The notes beneath the pieces are model-generated. The model searched no databases. It was not told the origin of the DNA and was given only the letters and a program-made list of their open reading frames with translations. A program made the translations under genes and the position numbers. 64,000 nt of DNA from assembly GCA_019914945.1 (NCBI GenBank), contig CM034102.1, positions 2,407,501 through 2,471,500 of the forward strand. The letters are read 5' to 3'. Positions 1 to 12,603 of this stretch are shown here, piece after piece. Each line of letters starts with the position of its first letter. Position 1 is the stretch's first letter. Origin of the DNA: Typha latifolia (taxonomy: Eukaryota; Streptophyta; Magnoliopsida; Poales; Typhaceae).

Positions 1-222
1 AGAACTATAAGATGTCATTAACAGTTCAGAATATTTGCTAGGGAATGGTGTAGTTCATATATACAGACTTACTTGCATCTAGAAATTTTTGCATGACAAT
101 CAAAGTAAGATGCTAACATTATGAACTTAAATGACAATAGTGTCCTAATTAATGTAATATTTTAATCAATTGCATCATGTCAAAACCTATGAGTTCTTTT
201 CTTTTCTTTTTTTCCTTTTCAG

Positions 223-420
223 GATTTGAAGAAGAAGCAAGGTAGTCTTCAAATAAGCACAAGACATGTGAAGAATAATTCTACACCTAGCAGCAGTATT
301 CCAAGTACAGATTCAAGCAAGCAGATTACCCTTAATAATGGAATTCGAAAGTTTCTAGTTCAAAAGAAACCTGAGGACAAGAGCCTCATAAGGAAGGGAG
401 ACAACAGATATAAATGCTAG
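223..420 (+). CDS. Terminal coding exon of an unrecognised gene (5' part lies outside the window)
   Basis: A pyrimidine-rich tract ending in ttttcag at about 222 looks like a 3' splice site. It opens into about 65 codons that end at TAG 418-420. The peptide is Ser/Thr/Lys-rich, low in hydrophobic residues and has no motif I recognise; its last part, around KFLVQKKPEDKSLIRKG, is basic. It reads as the disordered C-terminus of a longer protein whose other exons lie to the left. I cannot name the family. The splice acceptor, the open frame and the following AT-rich 3' UTR-like sequence make a real terminal exon more likely than chance, but the evidence is thin. Confidence 0.45.
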   Translation, partial: DLKKKQGSLQISTRHVKNNSTPSSSIPSTDSSKQITLNNGIRKFLVQKKPEDKSLIRKGDNRYKC

Positions 421-1158
421 GAAAAAAAGTACTTGCCATGTATCTGAGAAGTATAATAGTAGAATAAATATTCACAAACTCAAGAGTGTTATAGATGCTA
501 TTTCAATCTTGTATCAATGCCTTTTTAAGTTAAATGATGTTTTCTATATATTGTTCCCTGCTTATGCTGTTTCACTCTATAATGACATCTCAGGCTCTTG
601 CCAATTTCTTTTGTTGATCATTACAATATCCAGGCACTCCAAGGTATTCGATATCATCTCGTACATAACAATACCTGGTTAACAACCTAACAGACCTGAT
701 ATTTTCCAAGATTAGAAAGAAAAATTCTCCTGATTGACAAAGAATATCATTGTTCTGCAGTCAGTAGGATATCTCTGAGGATTTATGCAAATAGCAACTT
801 TGTTTCATCACAGTTCAGAAATAAAATTTGGATAATCAGTGTCGGTGACAGAGAACGTTGAGTGCATCTCAGCTGATAACGTGTAACAGCAGGGACATAA
901 GGACTTAATCATATTGCCACAGGCATAAGAGCCAAAGGTTATGACAGCAAAATCTTAATAGATTTCCTTCTGTAACACCTAAACTCTTACTATGTCTGAT
1001 GATTCCATTATTCATAGCAGCAGGTAGTATTGAAGTATATGCAGACGGTTTGCTTCCAGCGTGAATTTATTCTGAGTTTATTCAGTGGTGAAATACTGAT
1101 TAGGGTCATAGGACCTGTATCAGTATATACAACTCGGAAAAAAATTGATGGCATATCT
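421..1158. other. Convergent intergenic region and 3' UTRs
   Basis: AT-rich sequence between the end of the plus-strand gene and the stop codon of the minus-strand ankyrin gene. It should contain both 3' UTRs. I see no repeats or coding signals. Confidence 0.5.
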
Positions 1159-4100
1159 TTACAGTGCATACATTGTGTACTCCTTGTTCAATAGCTCTGA
1201 GTCTGATCCCACTGACAAAGACATTGAGCGCGATTGGCTCCCTGAGGCTCTCCTTATAATCCTCATGTTCTTCTCTTCCATCCGGTGAGCAATAATACAG
1301 TAGCACATGGACCCGATAGTGGTCAGCATAATCGAAGCACCAATAGCCATAGTAGACCAAGCCAACCACCAATTGCTCTCACCAACCACAACGTAAGTTA
1401 GTGAGATGAAGGCTACTGAGATGAAGAGACATGCCAGCCACATCAACTTGTTCATCACAAAAACCATCCTCCTCTTGGCTTTCTGTTCTACAACAATTAA
1501 GGAAGTCTGAACGATGACAACAGCGAGAGAAATGAAGAGGGCCAAGGAGTCGAAGACCAAGAAGGTAATAAAGGCTGCATTTTTGGCTATGTAGGCTTGC
1601 CCAAGAGTGAGGCCATCCTGAGGAACCTCAACAAATTGACCAGGAACTGTGAATATGGCGGCAAAGGCAACAGTAGCAATAAGCACTGCAACAACTGTGT
1701 TAGAGTTGATGGCATTGTTTAGACCGCCAATGTGAAGCTTTTGAAGTTTTTTCTTGATTTTCTCAACCCGCATCTCTGTCTGACGGGTTTGTTTGAGTTG
1801 AGATTGGACACCATGCTTTATGTCGCTTACTGTCTGCTTTAGCTGCTTCGCAGGATTTGATGGATTTGTTTCCTTTGCTATCACAGCACCAAACTCTCTT
1901 AGAAGGTAAGCAATCTCTTCGTTGCAGCACTTTTCTGCAATAGTAAGAGCAGTCTCCCCAGCTTTATTAACTGCATTAATATCAATCCCTTCAACTGATA
2001 ACAAAGTGTGCACCATCTGTAAGAGATTTGGGCTGAGATTAGAAAAGGATAGAAAACATGACTTGTACCTTGCTAAAATATTCCAAGCAATTTCCATTCT
2101 TCCCTAATAATCAATGGTCTTCAGAACTATTTAGTACTAAAGCACTGTAAGCTTCTGCAGTCTGAACATGAGATACTAATTAATGAGTTAATGTAATTTA
2201 AGCGTCTATTAGAAGAAATGCATAAAAAAGAGAGTCAAATATACTTCATAAGATCTACCTATGAACACGAGAGATGCAGAATATTGTAATAACCTCTAAC
2301 CAATCCATACATGATCAGCTGTGTGATTCTTCTTCAATGCCCATGCATCAGAAATTGTTTCCATTCATGCAACACATAAAGCCCTATTTTACAGAATTCA
2401 TTCCCCAGTCTTACATAGAAATGGAAAAATGCACACTTTTGTAGCTTACGGGAACATGAAGTACATAAAGTTGGGTGCCCTGGAAACATGTACTTAAAAA
2501 GTGTTGATACAAGTGCATAACCGATGGAAGATTATGACAGGTTTTAGGCAGCAACGGGTAGAAGTGCCCCGTTAACTCCTGGCTCTGCACCTATTCCTAA
2601 ACCTATGTTAAAAATGTCTAAACCCATTCATAGTTTTTCTTCATTTTCTTATTCAGGAAACTGAAGAAACAAGATACTTAAATCTCATAAATTATGAGAA
2701 CTAGTATGTCAATAGGAGTACCATGACTTAGTTACAAGAGTGAGAGGATCCGAAACTGGATTGAGATATAACAACAAATGTAGTACTTATGTCACTATCA
2801 CAAAAAAAGAGACAGAAGAAAAGAAACTAATGTGCAGAAATTATTAGCTACCTTGAGATTGCCCTTACGGGTTGCAATATGCAATGGTTTATTCCCTTTA
2901 TTGTCTTCCAAATGAATAACTGAAATATCGGGCTTTAGCAGTTCAAGCACTATATCAGCATTTTGGCCTTTCACAGCCATATGTAGTGCTGTTTGCCCCT
3001 TTTTGTCAGTCCTCACACCAATGCTAGGATCCTTACTTAACAGGGACTTCACCACTTCTACATGGCCCTTTCTTGCTGCTGAATGTAGAACAGTTTTTCC
3101 GTTATTTTTTGCAATCCTGGCAAGACTTGCATCAGTCTCTAGCAGTAGATTGACGATATCAGTGTGCCCTTGAGTGGCAGCAGTGTCCAGGGCAGTAGAA
3201 TTTAATGAACTTGTAGTCATAGCTAGTGCAGGAAAATAATGCAAGAGCTCCTTCAAAACTTCTGCAAGGTGGAGAAAACCACGAGATCAAAAATGCAGTA
3301 AAAGAACCACAAATACATTATGCCACAGAGAAACCAAGTAAAATAAGACATGTACAGTGTTAACATCTAAATTTACAGATTAAAACAACTAGGCCAAGTT
3401 CAATAGTAAAAGAAGAAAAAGAAATTATATGAAAAGGTACAAAAGAAAAACTTCATCTTCAAAATATGCATCTAGAAGTGGGCTTTCTATTACACAACTT
3501 TTTCTACTACACAGTTATGGAAGGAAAATGAGCACTTTGGATTAGTAGAAACAAATGAATTTACAAAAGATGAGATGGTGAAGATATGTATCTTTTGTTC
3601 TAACAAGTCGACAATTTTAGCTGCTTCTAAGTAATTAATGAAAGATCCGGCATGTGGTACCAATATTATTATGACCTTCTATGTTGCTCAGGAAATCTCA
3701 TTTGTTGGTTTACTAAATTGTTCCCCTTCAAATTAAGATTGTCTTTAGAAGCTAAATCCTTATCTAATGTGCTGGAAGTCTGGAAATTTTAGCCACATTT
3801 ACCAACAAGGCTCTTTATTGTCCTTGGCACATTCTTGTAAAACTTGCCATACTGTTGGGATTTTCCACAGAAGCGTAGAAGCTATTCATTGCATTACACA
3901 AGCATTAGGTCACTCGAGCAAAATCTTCAATCAAATATTTATCAGAATTTATAGTTTGCATATTATTCATCAGTCAATAGCTTGTTACCTATAAAAAGAT
4001 TGAGAGTTAGTGCATCAAATCAGTTAATATGACCAAATCAGTGAGAATGCATCAACATCTATTTTCATCTACTAAATGAGGGGAAGAGCTGTTGCCTGCT

Positions 4101-4543
4101 AATTGTGAGGGTAAGAACTTACCGAGATGACCCTGCTTAGTAGCAATATGAAATGCATCGAAGTTGCTGTTAGCCTTGATAGCAGCTGATTGAACATCAG
4201 AAACCTTCAATATTTCACGAACAACCTCGACATGCCCCTTCTCAGAAGAAACATATAAAGCCGTCTCTCCATCCTGATTCTGCTTGGAAATTAAATCCTT
4301 CAGTTTGTCCTCACTGCAATCTGAAAGAATCTTCTGAATATGCACCACATTCCCAGCCCTAGCAGCATGATGAAGCTCAGTATCTCCTCGCTTGCCAGGG
4401 CTCTCTTTGCTCTTCCTCTCTTTAAAGCTCAGCTGCTTCTCCATTGAACCCAACCTAAAACTCTTCTGTTTCTCCATGGAACCTAATCGAAAGCTTTGCA
4501 GTTTCTCCAATGCTCCACGGAAGCTTGACTGTCTCTCCATCAC
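1159..4543 (-). CDS. Ankyrin-repeat PGG-domain membrane protein (ITN1-like)
   Basis: Three coding exons, 4123-4543, 2852-3261 and 1159-2016, join in phase through GT-AG sites to give 562 residues. The N-terminus carries repeated SFRLGSMEKQ-like basic segments. Ankyrin repeats follow from about residue 50 to 330 (GDTELHHAARAGN, GKTVLHSAARKGHVEVVKSLL, NKPLHIATRKGN), then a basic linker. The PGG domain starts near residue 374 (GGLNNAINSNTVVAVLIATV) with four hydrophobic segments at roughly 386-402, 430-452, 464-485 and 498-520, and a short Ser-rich tail. Plant members of this family sit in the plasma membrane or endomembranes, and ITN1 affects salt and ABA/ROS signalling. The closest Arabidopsis relatives are probably the At1g07710/At5g60070 type, judged from memory of the MEKQxSF N-terminus. 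The length is normal and nothing looks broken. Confidence 0.9.
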
Positions 4544-4888
4544 CAGAGCTAAAAGCTTTCTCGCAAGTGAACAAAAGGAAAAGGAATCCTCCTTCCTTCA
4601 ACTATGCCACTCTTCTTATTGATACAAGTCCAGCTTGATAACCGACCACTTTCGAATCAACTTAATATCCAAGATTTCTTTCCACTTGCCTGATAACTTT
4701 TTAGTAGATGCCCATGCTTATTATTACCACATGAAAGTCTTTTCTTTTTCCACAGAATCAGAGCTCAATTCTTGAAATCTGATATCGTGATACAGTTGTG
4801 AAAGTTTGATAGTCTAGCAGAATCTGCCCAAAACTTAAGGAGTAAAGATTTCTCGTTACATGTAGAAGAATAATAGGAGGCCAAAAAA

Positions 4889-4933
<45 letters not shown>

Positions 4934-5470
4934 TTCTTACACAGTTGATCTCCAAAAAAAATCAGGCATCTTCAAATCCAAGAAGGGAACTAATATGATG
5001 ATGCTAACCCTTAATTTCTTCTTCCATAAAGCAATCTGACCCACTCAGAGGTCCTTTTCGATTTGCCCTAGAAGATGTCAGAGAAAAGAAATGGAGTGAG
5101 GGGGGAAAACAAAGGACTTGATTGAGAAAAAGAAATGCTTGAGAAAAGAACCGCACTTGGCATCTTATCCCCAAGAAACTATCTCTCGATCCAGAGACAC
5201 TACCTACCGCAAAACCCAAGAATCTAAAACACACCAAATTGTCGAAAATTAAAAAAAAAAAATCAAAAAATAACTTTTGATTGGAAAAGATTGTACCTTG
5301 CTGCCTCAAATCCAGATATCCACGACACCAGAGCTCAATATCCCAACCTTTTCTTTCTCTAATAAGCAAAACAGCACCTTGCTCCACTCTCCACCCAAAG
5401 ACCCAACGAAGGAGAGACGAGGACTCCACCTTTACTCTCTTTTAAGTTCTCAAAGCTCAAGAACAGTTTA
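4544..5470 (-). promoter_or_regulatory. Leader and probable 5' UTR intron of the ankyrin gene
   Basis: On the minus strand a good donor (GCAAG/GTACAA) lies at 5297. This suggests a non-coding first exon at about 5298-5470 followed by an intron that ends shortly upstream of the ATG at 4543. I could not fix the acceptor. ORFs in this stretch have no family resemblance. Confidence 0.4.
4883..4933. repeat. Poly(A) run followed by (TA)n microsatellite
   Basis: About 24 consecutive A bases run straight into about 27 bases of alternating TA. It lies in the presumed 5' UTR intron of the ankyrin gene. It may be the tail of a decayed retroelement or a simple slippage tract. Confidence 0.85.
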
Positions 5471-8284
5471 AAAAAAAAAAGGGGAAAAGTAGCACTGACC
5501 CACTTCCTATTATGTTTGTTTTAAATGAGATAAATGATCTCGCGTACCAATTCAAAGGTTAATGCAGCATCTGTTAAATACTTGATAATGTATTAAAATG
5601 ATTGTGGACCTTTTGATTCATTTATCCATGAGGTACAGATGTTGGCGGCTATTGCAATCAAACAACTCAGTGGTGGCAGACAAATGGTTGCATTTGAACA
5701 GTGAGAGATTCCAATAAAACAAGGAGGATCATCCGCAGCTCCAAATGCAGGAAACCCATACAGTTTATACTTGGCAGCTAGGGATTGACTGCAAACTAAA
5801 AGTATCTCAAACTTTCACAAACTAGTAACTACCCACAAAATTATTACCTAATAAAATCTAATTTAGCGTAGCCCTACTAAAAACACTGAACTAATCAATA
5901 TTTTATCTCTAAGTAAAAATACTAATTAATTTAGTATTTTTATATTATTCTAAAATATTAATTAATTTAGCATTTTATGTATATAAATTTTTTTAACTTA
6001 ATCTTTCAACAGTTAAGAAAAAAAATTACCTAAAAATAATCTCCAAGTTATTACCAAATTTAAAAGATTGTCTATTTTGATAAATAAAAAAGAGGGCTAG
6101 TTTGGTCAAAAACTCCAAATTTCACACGGACAGGACAATGCCTTCAGTTTTTATTACATACATATATAATAAAAATAAACTGCTAAGATTTTTTAAGGGA
6201 ATTAAAATCAAAGAAATTTGCTTTATAACCCATTTAACTATCCGGGCGTGTTGACTTTCTTTCATAACTTAAAAGCAGTGACGATCTTTCCAGATAGAAA
6301 AATATACTCTTTTAGATACAGTATATCATGTACCAAATATTTATTTATAATTTTTTTTATTAAGCCCAGTTGTTAGAAAATTTGATGTCCTCGTATCTAT
6401 CATGAATACAAGAGAGAGATGGATAAACACTAGACTCCAGTGACTTGCATGCAAGTAAGTGCTTTCGTCTACGGCCCACACCTTCGTCTACCTTCACGTT
6501 GGTCAATAGAGCACGACTCCTACTTTTGAAGCTCTACGTTAATTTGTAATCGTCTCGCTTTTGGTTAGAAGATTCTCATCGGTCTCTATCAAGGCTATTG
6601 AACATGTGGAAGAGGAAAAATAGAGGAAAAGGAAAAAAAAGAAGAAGAATAGAGAGTTAGGCCGAGAGTGACCTGAGAGGATGTTGATTATAGGTAGTGA
6701 GATTCTTTTTCCTCTTTTTTTCTGAGAGTGAGAGTATTTAATGATGTCCTATTAAAGAGTGAGATTGTTCTTGAAGCTTTTTGATATTTAATTATCACGT
6801 CTAACATGATGAGAAGGTTATTATTTTCTTTAAAAAAAGAGAGTATATAGAGCAGAAAAGGTGCAGAAGCTTCAAAATAAAATCAGACAACAAAGAAATT
6901 TGCTAGGAAAGCTATAAAACCAGTTGGCTAGCAGAGGAATATATGCTCTTTTTTTTGTCCCCTTCCAAATCTTCTTTTCACCTTATTGTACTTTTGTCAT
7001 GTCCAATTAATGGGGCTTTAGCTTTACTCACTATTCTCATGGCCTTTATACTGAGGATAATGCTTCTCATATGCTGTATCTTGTTGAGAGACAAATATAA
7101 TGCCATCTACTTGCCTGTTTGAGTCTGCAACTCTTTGGCCTATCAAAAAACCTTGAACTAAATATAATAGATAATAACAATTTGATGCTTTTCAGAACTA
7201 TATGAAGAGAAATCAATACTACCAAGAAGGAAGCCAGCAAAATATATAAAGGTGCTGACAGACTCACATTTCTATGATACTCTGAAACAATCATCATGGG
7301 TATGTTCTGAGTAACACTGTCACCTCATGCTTGAAAGCATTTCTGTAGAAAAGGATAAAGAAAAGGAATAGAAGAATGTGAAAATGCTTACTAGGAATAT
7401 ATATATCAGTGGAACAAGTTCTGCTGCAATATCTGCACTTAATAGGTTATATATACTTAAAACATAGAAGAAGCAAAGAAGCATCACATCCTTTTCTGTC
7501 ATGTTGTAATGCAATCACTCAGCAATCAAAAATAAAATCCACATCACTATATTGGTAGATCCTTCAGTATGAAATCATAGGGAAGTTCTCTTTGATGCAG
7601 CAACAAGATCATTATAAAATCCATTTATGCAGAGCATGTACAAGTATAGGTACAGTGAATTGCAACACAATAATAATATGCTTACTCTATTGGCAGACAT
7701 AATGTAACACTGGGAAGAACATCCATGATTTGTGACAGCTAAATGGTGCTACTAAGGTCGTGTTGTAACTCATATATAGTTGTTCGTGAGCACAACAAGT
7801 ACATCAGTCCTTTTATCATTTCGATCACAAATCAATATGGTATATAGCGTCACTATGATTCTACTAGTAGCTCTGCATCAACTTCTAGGTTGAAGATGGA
7901 TTTCTTCTTGATAATTGGATCTCGATTTACTGTTTTTTTTTTCCTTCTGAAATCCAGGGGAAATTATAAGTAAGATTTACAATTAAGGAGGTTTCTGAAA
8001 CTCATGGTTAACATTTAAATCCAAATATGGAAATGAAAATAAGAAATTTAACAGAAGATATTGAGCATCAGCTGAAGCCTAAGATTTATTAAACAAAGTA
8101 AAAGGTGAAGCATTCCGCTGGAAGAAATCTAAAAGCAGAGACTTGTAAATAACTCAATCCAATTCTTGGTGCTTTAGAGTTGGGCACTGTAGTTTACAAT
8201 CAAGAATCTTTATTCATCTTGGTTAATTTTTTATTAAAATATTGATAAAAAAAGGCTTAGTGATAATGATGAGATATAATTATT
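5471..8284. other. AT-rich intergenic region without recognisable genes
   Basis: Nothing here resembles a known protein. It contains short AT-rich direct repeats near 5860-5990 (variants of taattaatttag) and purine-rich stretches near 6610-6670. The ORFs at 7067-7514 on the minus strand are hydrophobic and low in complexity, and I take them as chance. Confidence 0.5.
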
Positions 8285-10917
8285 ACATAAGCATTGTTCT
8301 CGGATCAAATCTAACTTCAAGGCAAACAATTGTAGTAAACCCACAACCTAATGGCTAATGTAGCCAATTAATTACTTCGTTCCATACTTAGCCACAAACT
8401 CAATAATATTCCTATCCGAACTGCCTCCCTCCCCGACCGCCGCCTTAGCCTTCTCCCCCACTCCTTTGCCCTCCTCCTATACTCCCCACTCCTCTCCCCC
8501 TCCATCACCTCCCTCACGCACCTCTCCACCTCCTCCCTCCTCACCAACCCCTCCCCGCCGCCGCATTCCGCCTTCACCCTCACGCCGACCCCCCACACCC
8601 CCTCCACGTACTTAGCGTTCGTCGGCTGATCCGTCCAATCCGGCATTGCCACCATCGGCACCCCCAGCGCGATCCCCTCCATCGTCGAGTTCCACCCGCA
8701 GTGCGTAAAGAAGCACCCCACCGCCTCGTGGGCCAGCACCTCCAACTGGGGGCTCCAAGAGATCACGATCCCTCTCTCCGTGGATTTCTCCAAGAAATCT
8801 TCCGGCAATTTTGAGGCTTCCGAGGATCTGACGACCCAGAGAAAGGTTTTGTTGCTGTTGAGGAGGCCGTGGGCGAGTTCGGAGATTTGGACCGGGGACA
8901 GAACCGTCATGCTGCCGAAGGAGACGTAGACGACGGAGTGGGGTGGCTTGGAGTCGAGCCAGGAGATACAGGGAATGTTGGTCGGAGTGAAGAGGTGGAA
9001 ACCGTAGGCGTCGTCGGAAGGAAGGCGGTTGTCGAGGTAGAAGGACGGCACCGTCGGTCCGACGGTCTTCGCCCGCCATGTCGATGACATGTACTTGGCT
9101 TCCTGCTCGGAATTTCATATGTTATGGGTTAAATGATAAATATCAGTGCGGTATTGTAGGAAATAACAATAAGAGTAAAATATAGGATGTGTTTTCGATA
9201 AATTTTTGTCGGACCTCAGGTTCCAGCTCATAGAAGGAATTCATGAACACCTCATCCGCCGTCTCCAACCCCTTGAACTGCTCCAGCACCATCACGAAAT
9301 AAGCCGCGTAGACACCCGGCCCAGGCAGAAACGAAGGCAAATCCTCCAGCTCGAGCGGGGGCAAACCGGTCAATTCTACCGGCCCGCTCTCCACCGGAAC
9401 CTTCACCTTCCCCTCCCACACCTGCGCGTAGATCGCGTCGACGGCGCACGACTGGGTGAAGAACGCCGCTGCCGCCGCGCCCCGGCGCCGCGCCACGGGC
9501 TGGGCCCACGGAAGGAAGGCGTCGTAGACGACTACTTGGACCGGGCGGCTGGCGGCCGACTCGGAGCGGAGGAGGGCGTCGAGGGTTTCCGAGCCGGCTG
9601 ACTCGAGCCCGGTGAGGTAAGCCTCGATAGATTCTGCTCCGGAGAATCCGACTCGGTCGAAGCCGTCGGAGATGGGGGCTAGGTGGACCGGGCCGGGGGT
9701 CGGGTGGGTGGAGGAGAGGATGTAGCGGGTGACGGCGAGGGTGCAGCGGAGGTGGTAGGAAGCGAGGCGCTTGGCGAATTGGAGCATGGGGTTGATGTGG
9801 CCTTGGCTTGGGTAAGGGAGGAAGAGGACGTGGCCGCCGTTTTCGTTCTCCACCATTTCTCAGTTTTTTTTTTTTTTTAAAATATTATTCTCTATCTTCA
9901 AGACAGTGGTTTACGTCGACTGCCTCGTCTTCTTTTTCGCATGGTGCAGATAAGGTTGTTGGTGGAAGAAGAGAGTATTTGGGCGACATCCGTCCCTACC
10001 AAGGAGGCAGTCGACGTCTCAGAACAAACAAACAATCTTTTGTCTATTGTACCAACCAGTTATTTAAAGTTACTATGATAACAAAAGTTATTATCGGATC
10101 GACTCTAATTTTAAATAATTATTATAAAATAAATTAGTTAGTATTTTAATAGTTTGATAGTTTAACTCAACATGTTAATGACTCAATTGTGAGCAGTTCC
10201 GTAATGCGACTATCTAGACAAAATCTCTGACAGTAAATTATTCAGTGACACAAAATTTAAAATCTAGACTAGATAATTTATTATAGCGACTAAGTGTTTT
10301 TATATCTACTAAGAGTTAGGCTCTTTGTTCAATATAACCTTTGGACTCTTAAATAATAAAATAAATAAAAACTTTTTGAATCATTTTGGTTCGAATCTGT
10401 TGGTTGTCTGCGTCCCTTCGGGGGATTTCCTTCGTTTTGCTCTTGTTTATTATTTCGATCATCTATTTCTGTTTTGTTTCGTTTGTTTACTTCTATTTTT
10501 TTTTAACTTTGGTCCCTAAAGTCATGATAGAGCATAAATCCCATACATTTTTTGTCCTACCTTTCATACAAGTCTCGTGCTGCTACTGTGTTTATTTGTC
10601 GTGCCATCTTTTTTTTTCTTTTTTTCTTTTTTATTGTCGTGCCATCTTTGATTACCAAAGAGCCTTGCTGAGCAGTTGCCGTATTCCCTATATATTTTTA
10701 TTTACTTAAATACTTTATAATTTTGTTATTCATTTGATAGTGTACTTTATAGTTATTTGTCTATATTCAACTAAGTGTGAATTCTTAGGACTTTCTAGTT
10801 TTTCTATCTACTATGTTGTAACCGTTTCGCTTAAATATGAATGATTTGTCAATTAAGATTTTATTAAAAAAAAATATTCTTGCATATAATTCATCCATGC
10901 AGAAGGCATGAACTTAG
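8285..10917. repeat. Segmental duplication, unit 1 (carries UGT copy 1)
   Basis: Similarity to 14240-17007 begins at acataagcattgttc downstream of the UGT gene. It covers both exons, the intron and the promoter, then continues in blocks around 10385-10660 and 10840-10917, ending near gaaggcatgaacttag. Exons are almost identical; the outer flanks have drifted and hold indels. The two units are direct repeats about 6 kb apart, which is typical of local duplication by unequal crossing over. Confidence 0.85.
8368..9856 (-). CDS. UDP-glycosyltransferase, UGT74-type, copy 1 (C-terminal frameshift)
   Basis: Two exons, 9215-9856 and 8368-9102, are separated by a short phase-0 intron and give 458 residues. 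Family 1 GT-B enzymes of this clade glucosylate small carboxylic acids, phenolics or hormones in the cytosol with UDP-glucose. Visible features are the catalytic His20 in PSQGHINPM, the Asp in VVYDAFLPWA, the STWRAKTVGPTVPSFYLDN segment typical of UGT74 proteins, and a full 44-residue PSPG box at about 330-373 (WSPQLEVLAHE ... WTDQ) with HCGWNS and the final Gln that favours UDP-glucose. The exons are strikingly GC-rich. The C-run at 8455-8459 has five bases where copy 2 has six, so the last 28 residues after AKEWG are out of frame. The catalytic core is intact, so activity is possible but uncertain. Confidence 0.88.
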
Positions 10918-10940
10918 ATCCAAGAAAAGGGAATTTTTAC

Positions 10941-11325
10941 CGTGCTTCCCCCATCGATCTCTTGCATCCACATTAGCCCTCCGTCTCAATAACATCTTGG
11001 CAACACCCACATGCCCCTTGGATGTTGCTATATGGAGCGTCAACCTTCGGTCAAGGTTGATGTTGTTCACATCTATCCCCTCCATCGGGATCTCCTCCAC
11101 CCCTTTCGCAACCCCACAACTGGCCAAGAAAAGAAGCTGCATCGTGGATTCTAGGTTCTCTAGCACAGTGAGCTCCTCGAGGGCGATGCCCCGAAAGCTG
11201 TGGCGATTGGGATCAAGTGAGGACTACCTCTTGAAGGTGAATCATATTGCATTGGTGAGACGCAGGTCGAAGGATAGGTTTCGATAGAAGCTTAGCTTGC
11301 CGCTTTTCTTGATAGACCCTGTAGA
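10941..11325 (-). pseudogene. Decayed N-terminal exon of an ILK1-type (Raf-like) ankyrin kinase gene
   Basis: Read on the minus strand, the piece matches the N-terminal region of plant integrin-linked-kinase-like MAPKKKs: SSLDPNRHSFRGIALEELTV, then an ankyrin stretch (ENLESTMQLLFLAS, GIDVNNINLDRRLTLHIA, ANVDARDRWG). No kinase domain follows. Lesions are visible: apparent CGA-to-TGA and CAG-to-TAG changes just upstream of SSLDP, and one extra G in the run after DRW that shifts the frame. A plausible intron donor (ACG/GTAAAA) survives at 10941, so this is a genomic fragment and not a processed cDNA copy. It starts about 25 bases beyond the end of UGT duplication unit 1. The family call rests on my memory of ILK1 and its paralogues. 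Confidence 0.7.
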
Positions 11326-11691
11326 CGGTTGCCACCTAATAGCATGGCATGCACCTCCATCTCCTAGGGATTCGAATATCTAATTCCACAATAGAGGAAT
11401 ATAACATCTTGATAGAATCTATTTCACGGAAAGATTGAAAGACTCGTGTAAAATCAATTCATTTTTTGTCGGAATCAAGAGGAAATTGATCAAGGGTTTA
11501 GAGATTCGAGAAGGTTCTATAGGAATTTTGGATGAGGATGGATGTTCGCAAACCCTAGTTTCCATCGATAGGCAAGGGAAAGGGGGAGAGAGAGGAAGGA
11601 GCCAATGGTGAAGAGGAGCATCTGCGAATGCGATTTCAACTATTTATAGCAATGCGAAAGAAGCCTGTGAGAACAACAATCCTGGTTTTAA

Positions 11692-12603
11692 TTTTTTTGA
11701 AATTAAGGAGCTTCATTCAGTTGGATTAATCCAAGTTAGCTAGCTAACCCGGGGTTTCCGCACCCAAGATAGTACATAAGTCTAAGGGGATGGGGGTCCA
11801 CCGGACCCAAAATCACAGTGGACACAGCCGCCTTCCCACGGTTGGCTGCCCAATCTGCCACTCTATTAGCCTCTCTAAATACATTTGAGGCTTTCCACTC
11901 ATTAAATTCTCTCAGCAGATCTTTACATTCTTCTACCATATTTTTAATGCACCAAGGAGGACTCGTCTCACTGCGAACGATGTTTGCGAGCTCCCAGGAG
12001 TCCGTCTCTAGGATCAGCTGACGCTCTTTGTCCACCAGCCTGAGACCAAACCACACCACCCATGCTTCCACGTATAAGGCGGTCATATTGGGGCAAGGCT
12101 CCCAAGCAAGCTGCAACACCTTGCCATCCTCGTCTCGCAGCACCGTACCGATGCCTCCTTGGTAGTTCCCTATATCATAGCATCCATCTATATTAAGCTT
12201 TACCCAATCGATGTCCGGTGCTTCCCATTTGGCTTGCTCCCTTGTCGTAGTCTCCTTTGGAACCTTCTCGCTCTTAGCATATTCCTTGGCCATTGCTTGC
12301 GCCTTCCTGATGATTACCTTCGGGCTTAACCTGCTCCCACCGAAAATCATGATATTTCTTTGCTTCCAAACCTGCCATATATCGATGCAATATTGGCCTT
12401 TACTTCCATGTCCTTCTCTGCATCTGCATGACAAGTAATGGTCAGTTAATTCTCATCCACTTGTTGCGCCAGGCTTCCCATGCAGCGCTTTAACTCGGCC
12501 CAGCACTCTAGACTATATCTGCACGTGAAGAACAAATGGGTGATAGACTCTTCATGAAGCTCACATAGCGCACAGAGATCCCCGTGTCTCAAGTATGGAC
12601 GCG
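11692..12603 (-). mobile_element. 5'-truncated LINE (zinc-knuckle and RNase H remnant) with target-site duplication
   Basis: On the minus strand the element holds a zf-RVT-like segment (CALCELHEESITHLFFTC, about 12475-12603). A stop and frame change follow, then an RNase H-like domain (VKLNIDGCYD, GGIGTVLRDEDG, LETDSWELANIV, REANRVADWAANRG) at 11736-12434. It ends in a short A-rich tail. The 13-base sequence atcctggttttaa is present on both sides, at 11679-11691 and 12604-12616. On the element's strand this target reads TTTTAAAACC at the 5' junction, which fits the TT/AAAA preference of L1-type endonucleases. It is about 0.9 kb of a multi-kilobase element, so strongly 5'-truncated and dead. 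Confidence 0.85.

Noticed and set aside
7067..7514. Hydrophobic ORFs on the minus strand in the region between the ankyrin and UGT genes
   Set aside because: AT-rich sequence readily gives Phe/Leu/Ile-rich frames; no family resemblance or splice support.
8612..9118. Long ORFs in other frames across both UGT exons (also 14573-15086 and 9206-9601)
   Set aside because: They are by-products of very GC-rich coding sequence; the true frame has the PSPG box and splice sites.
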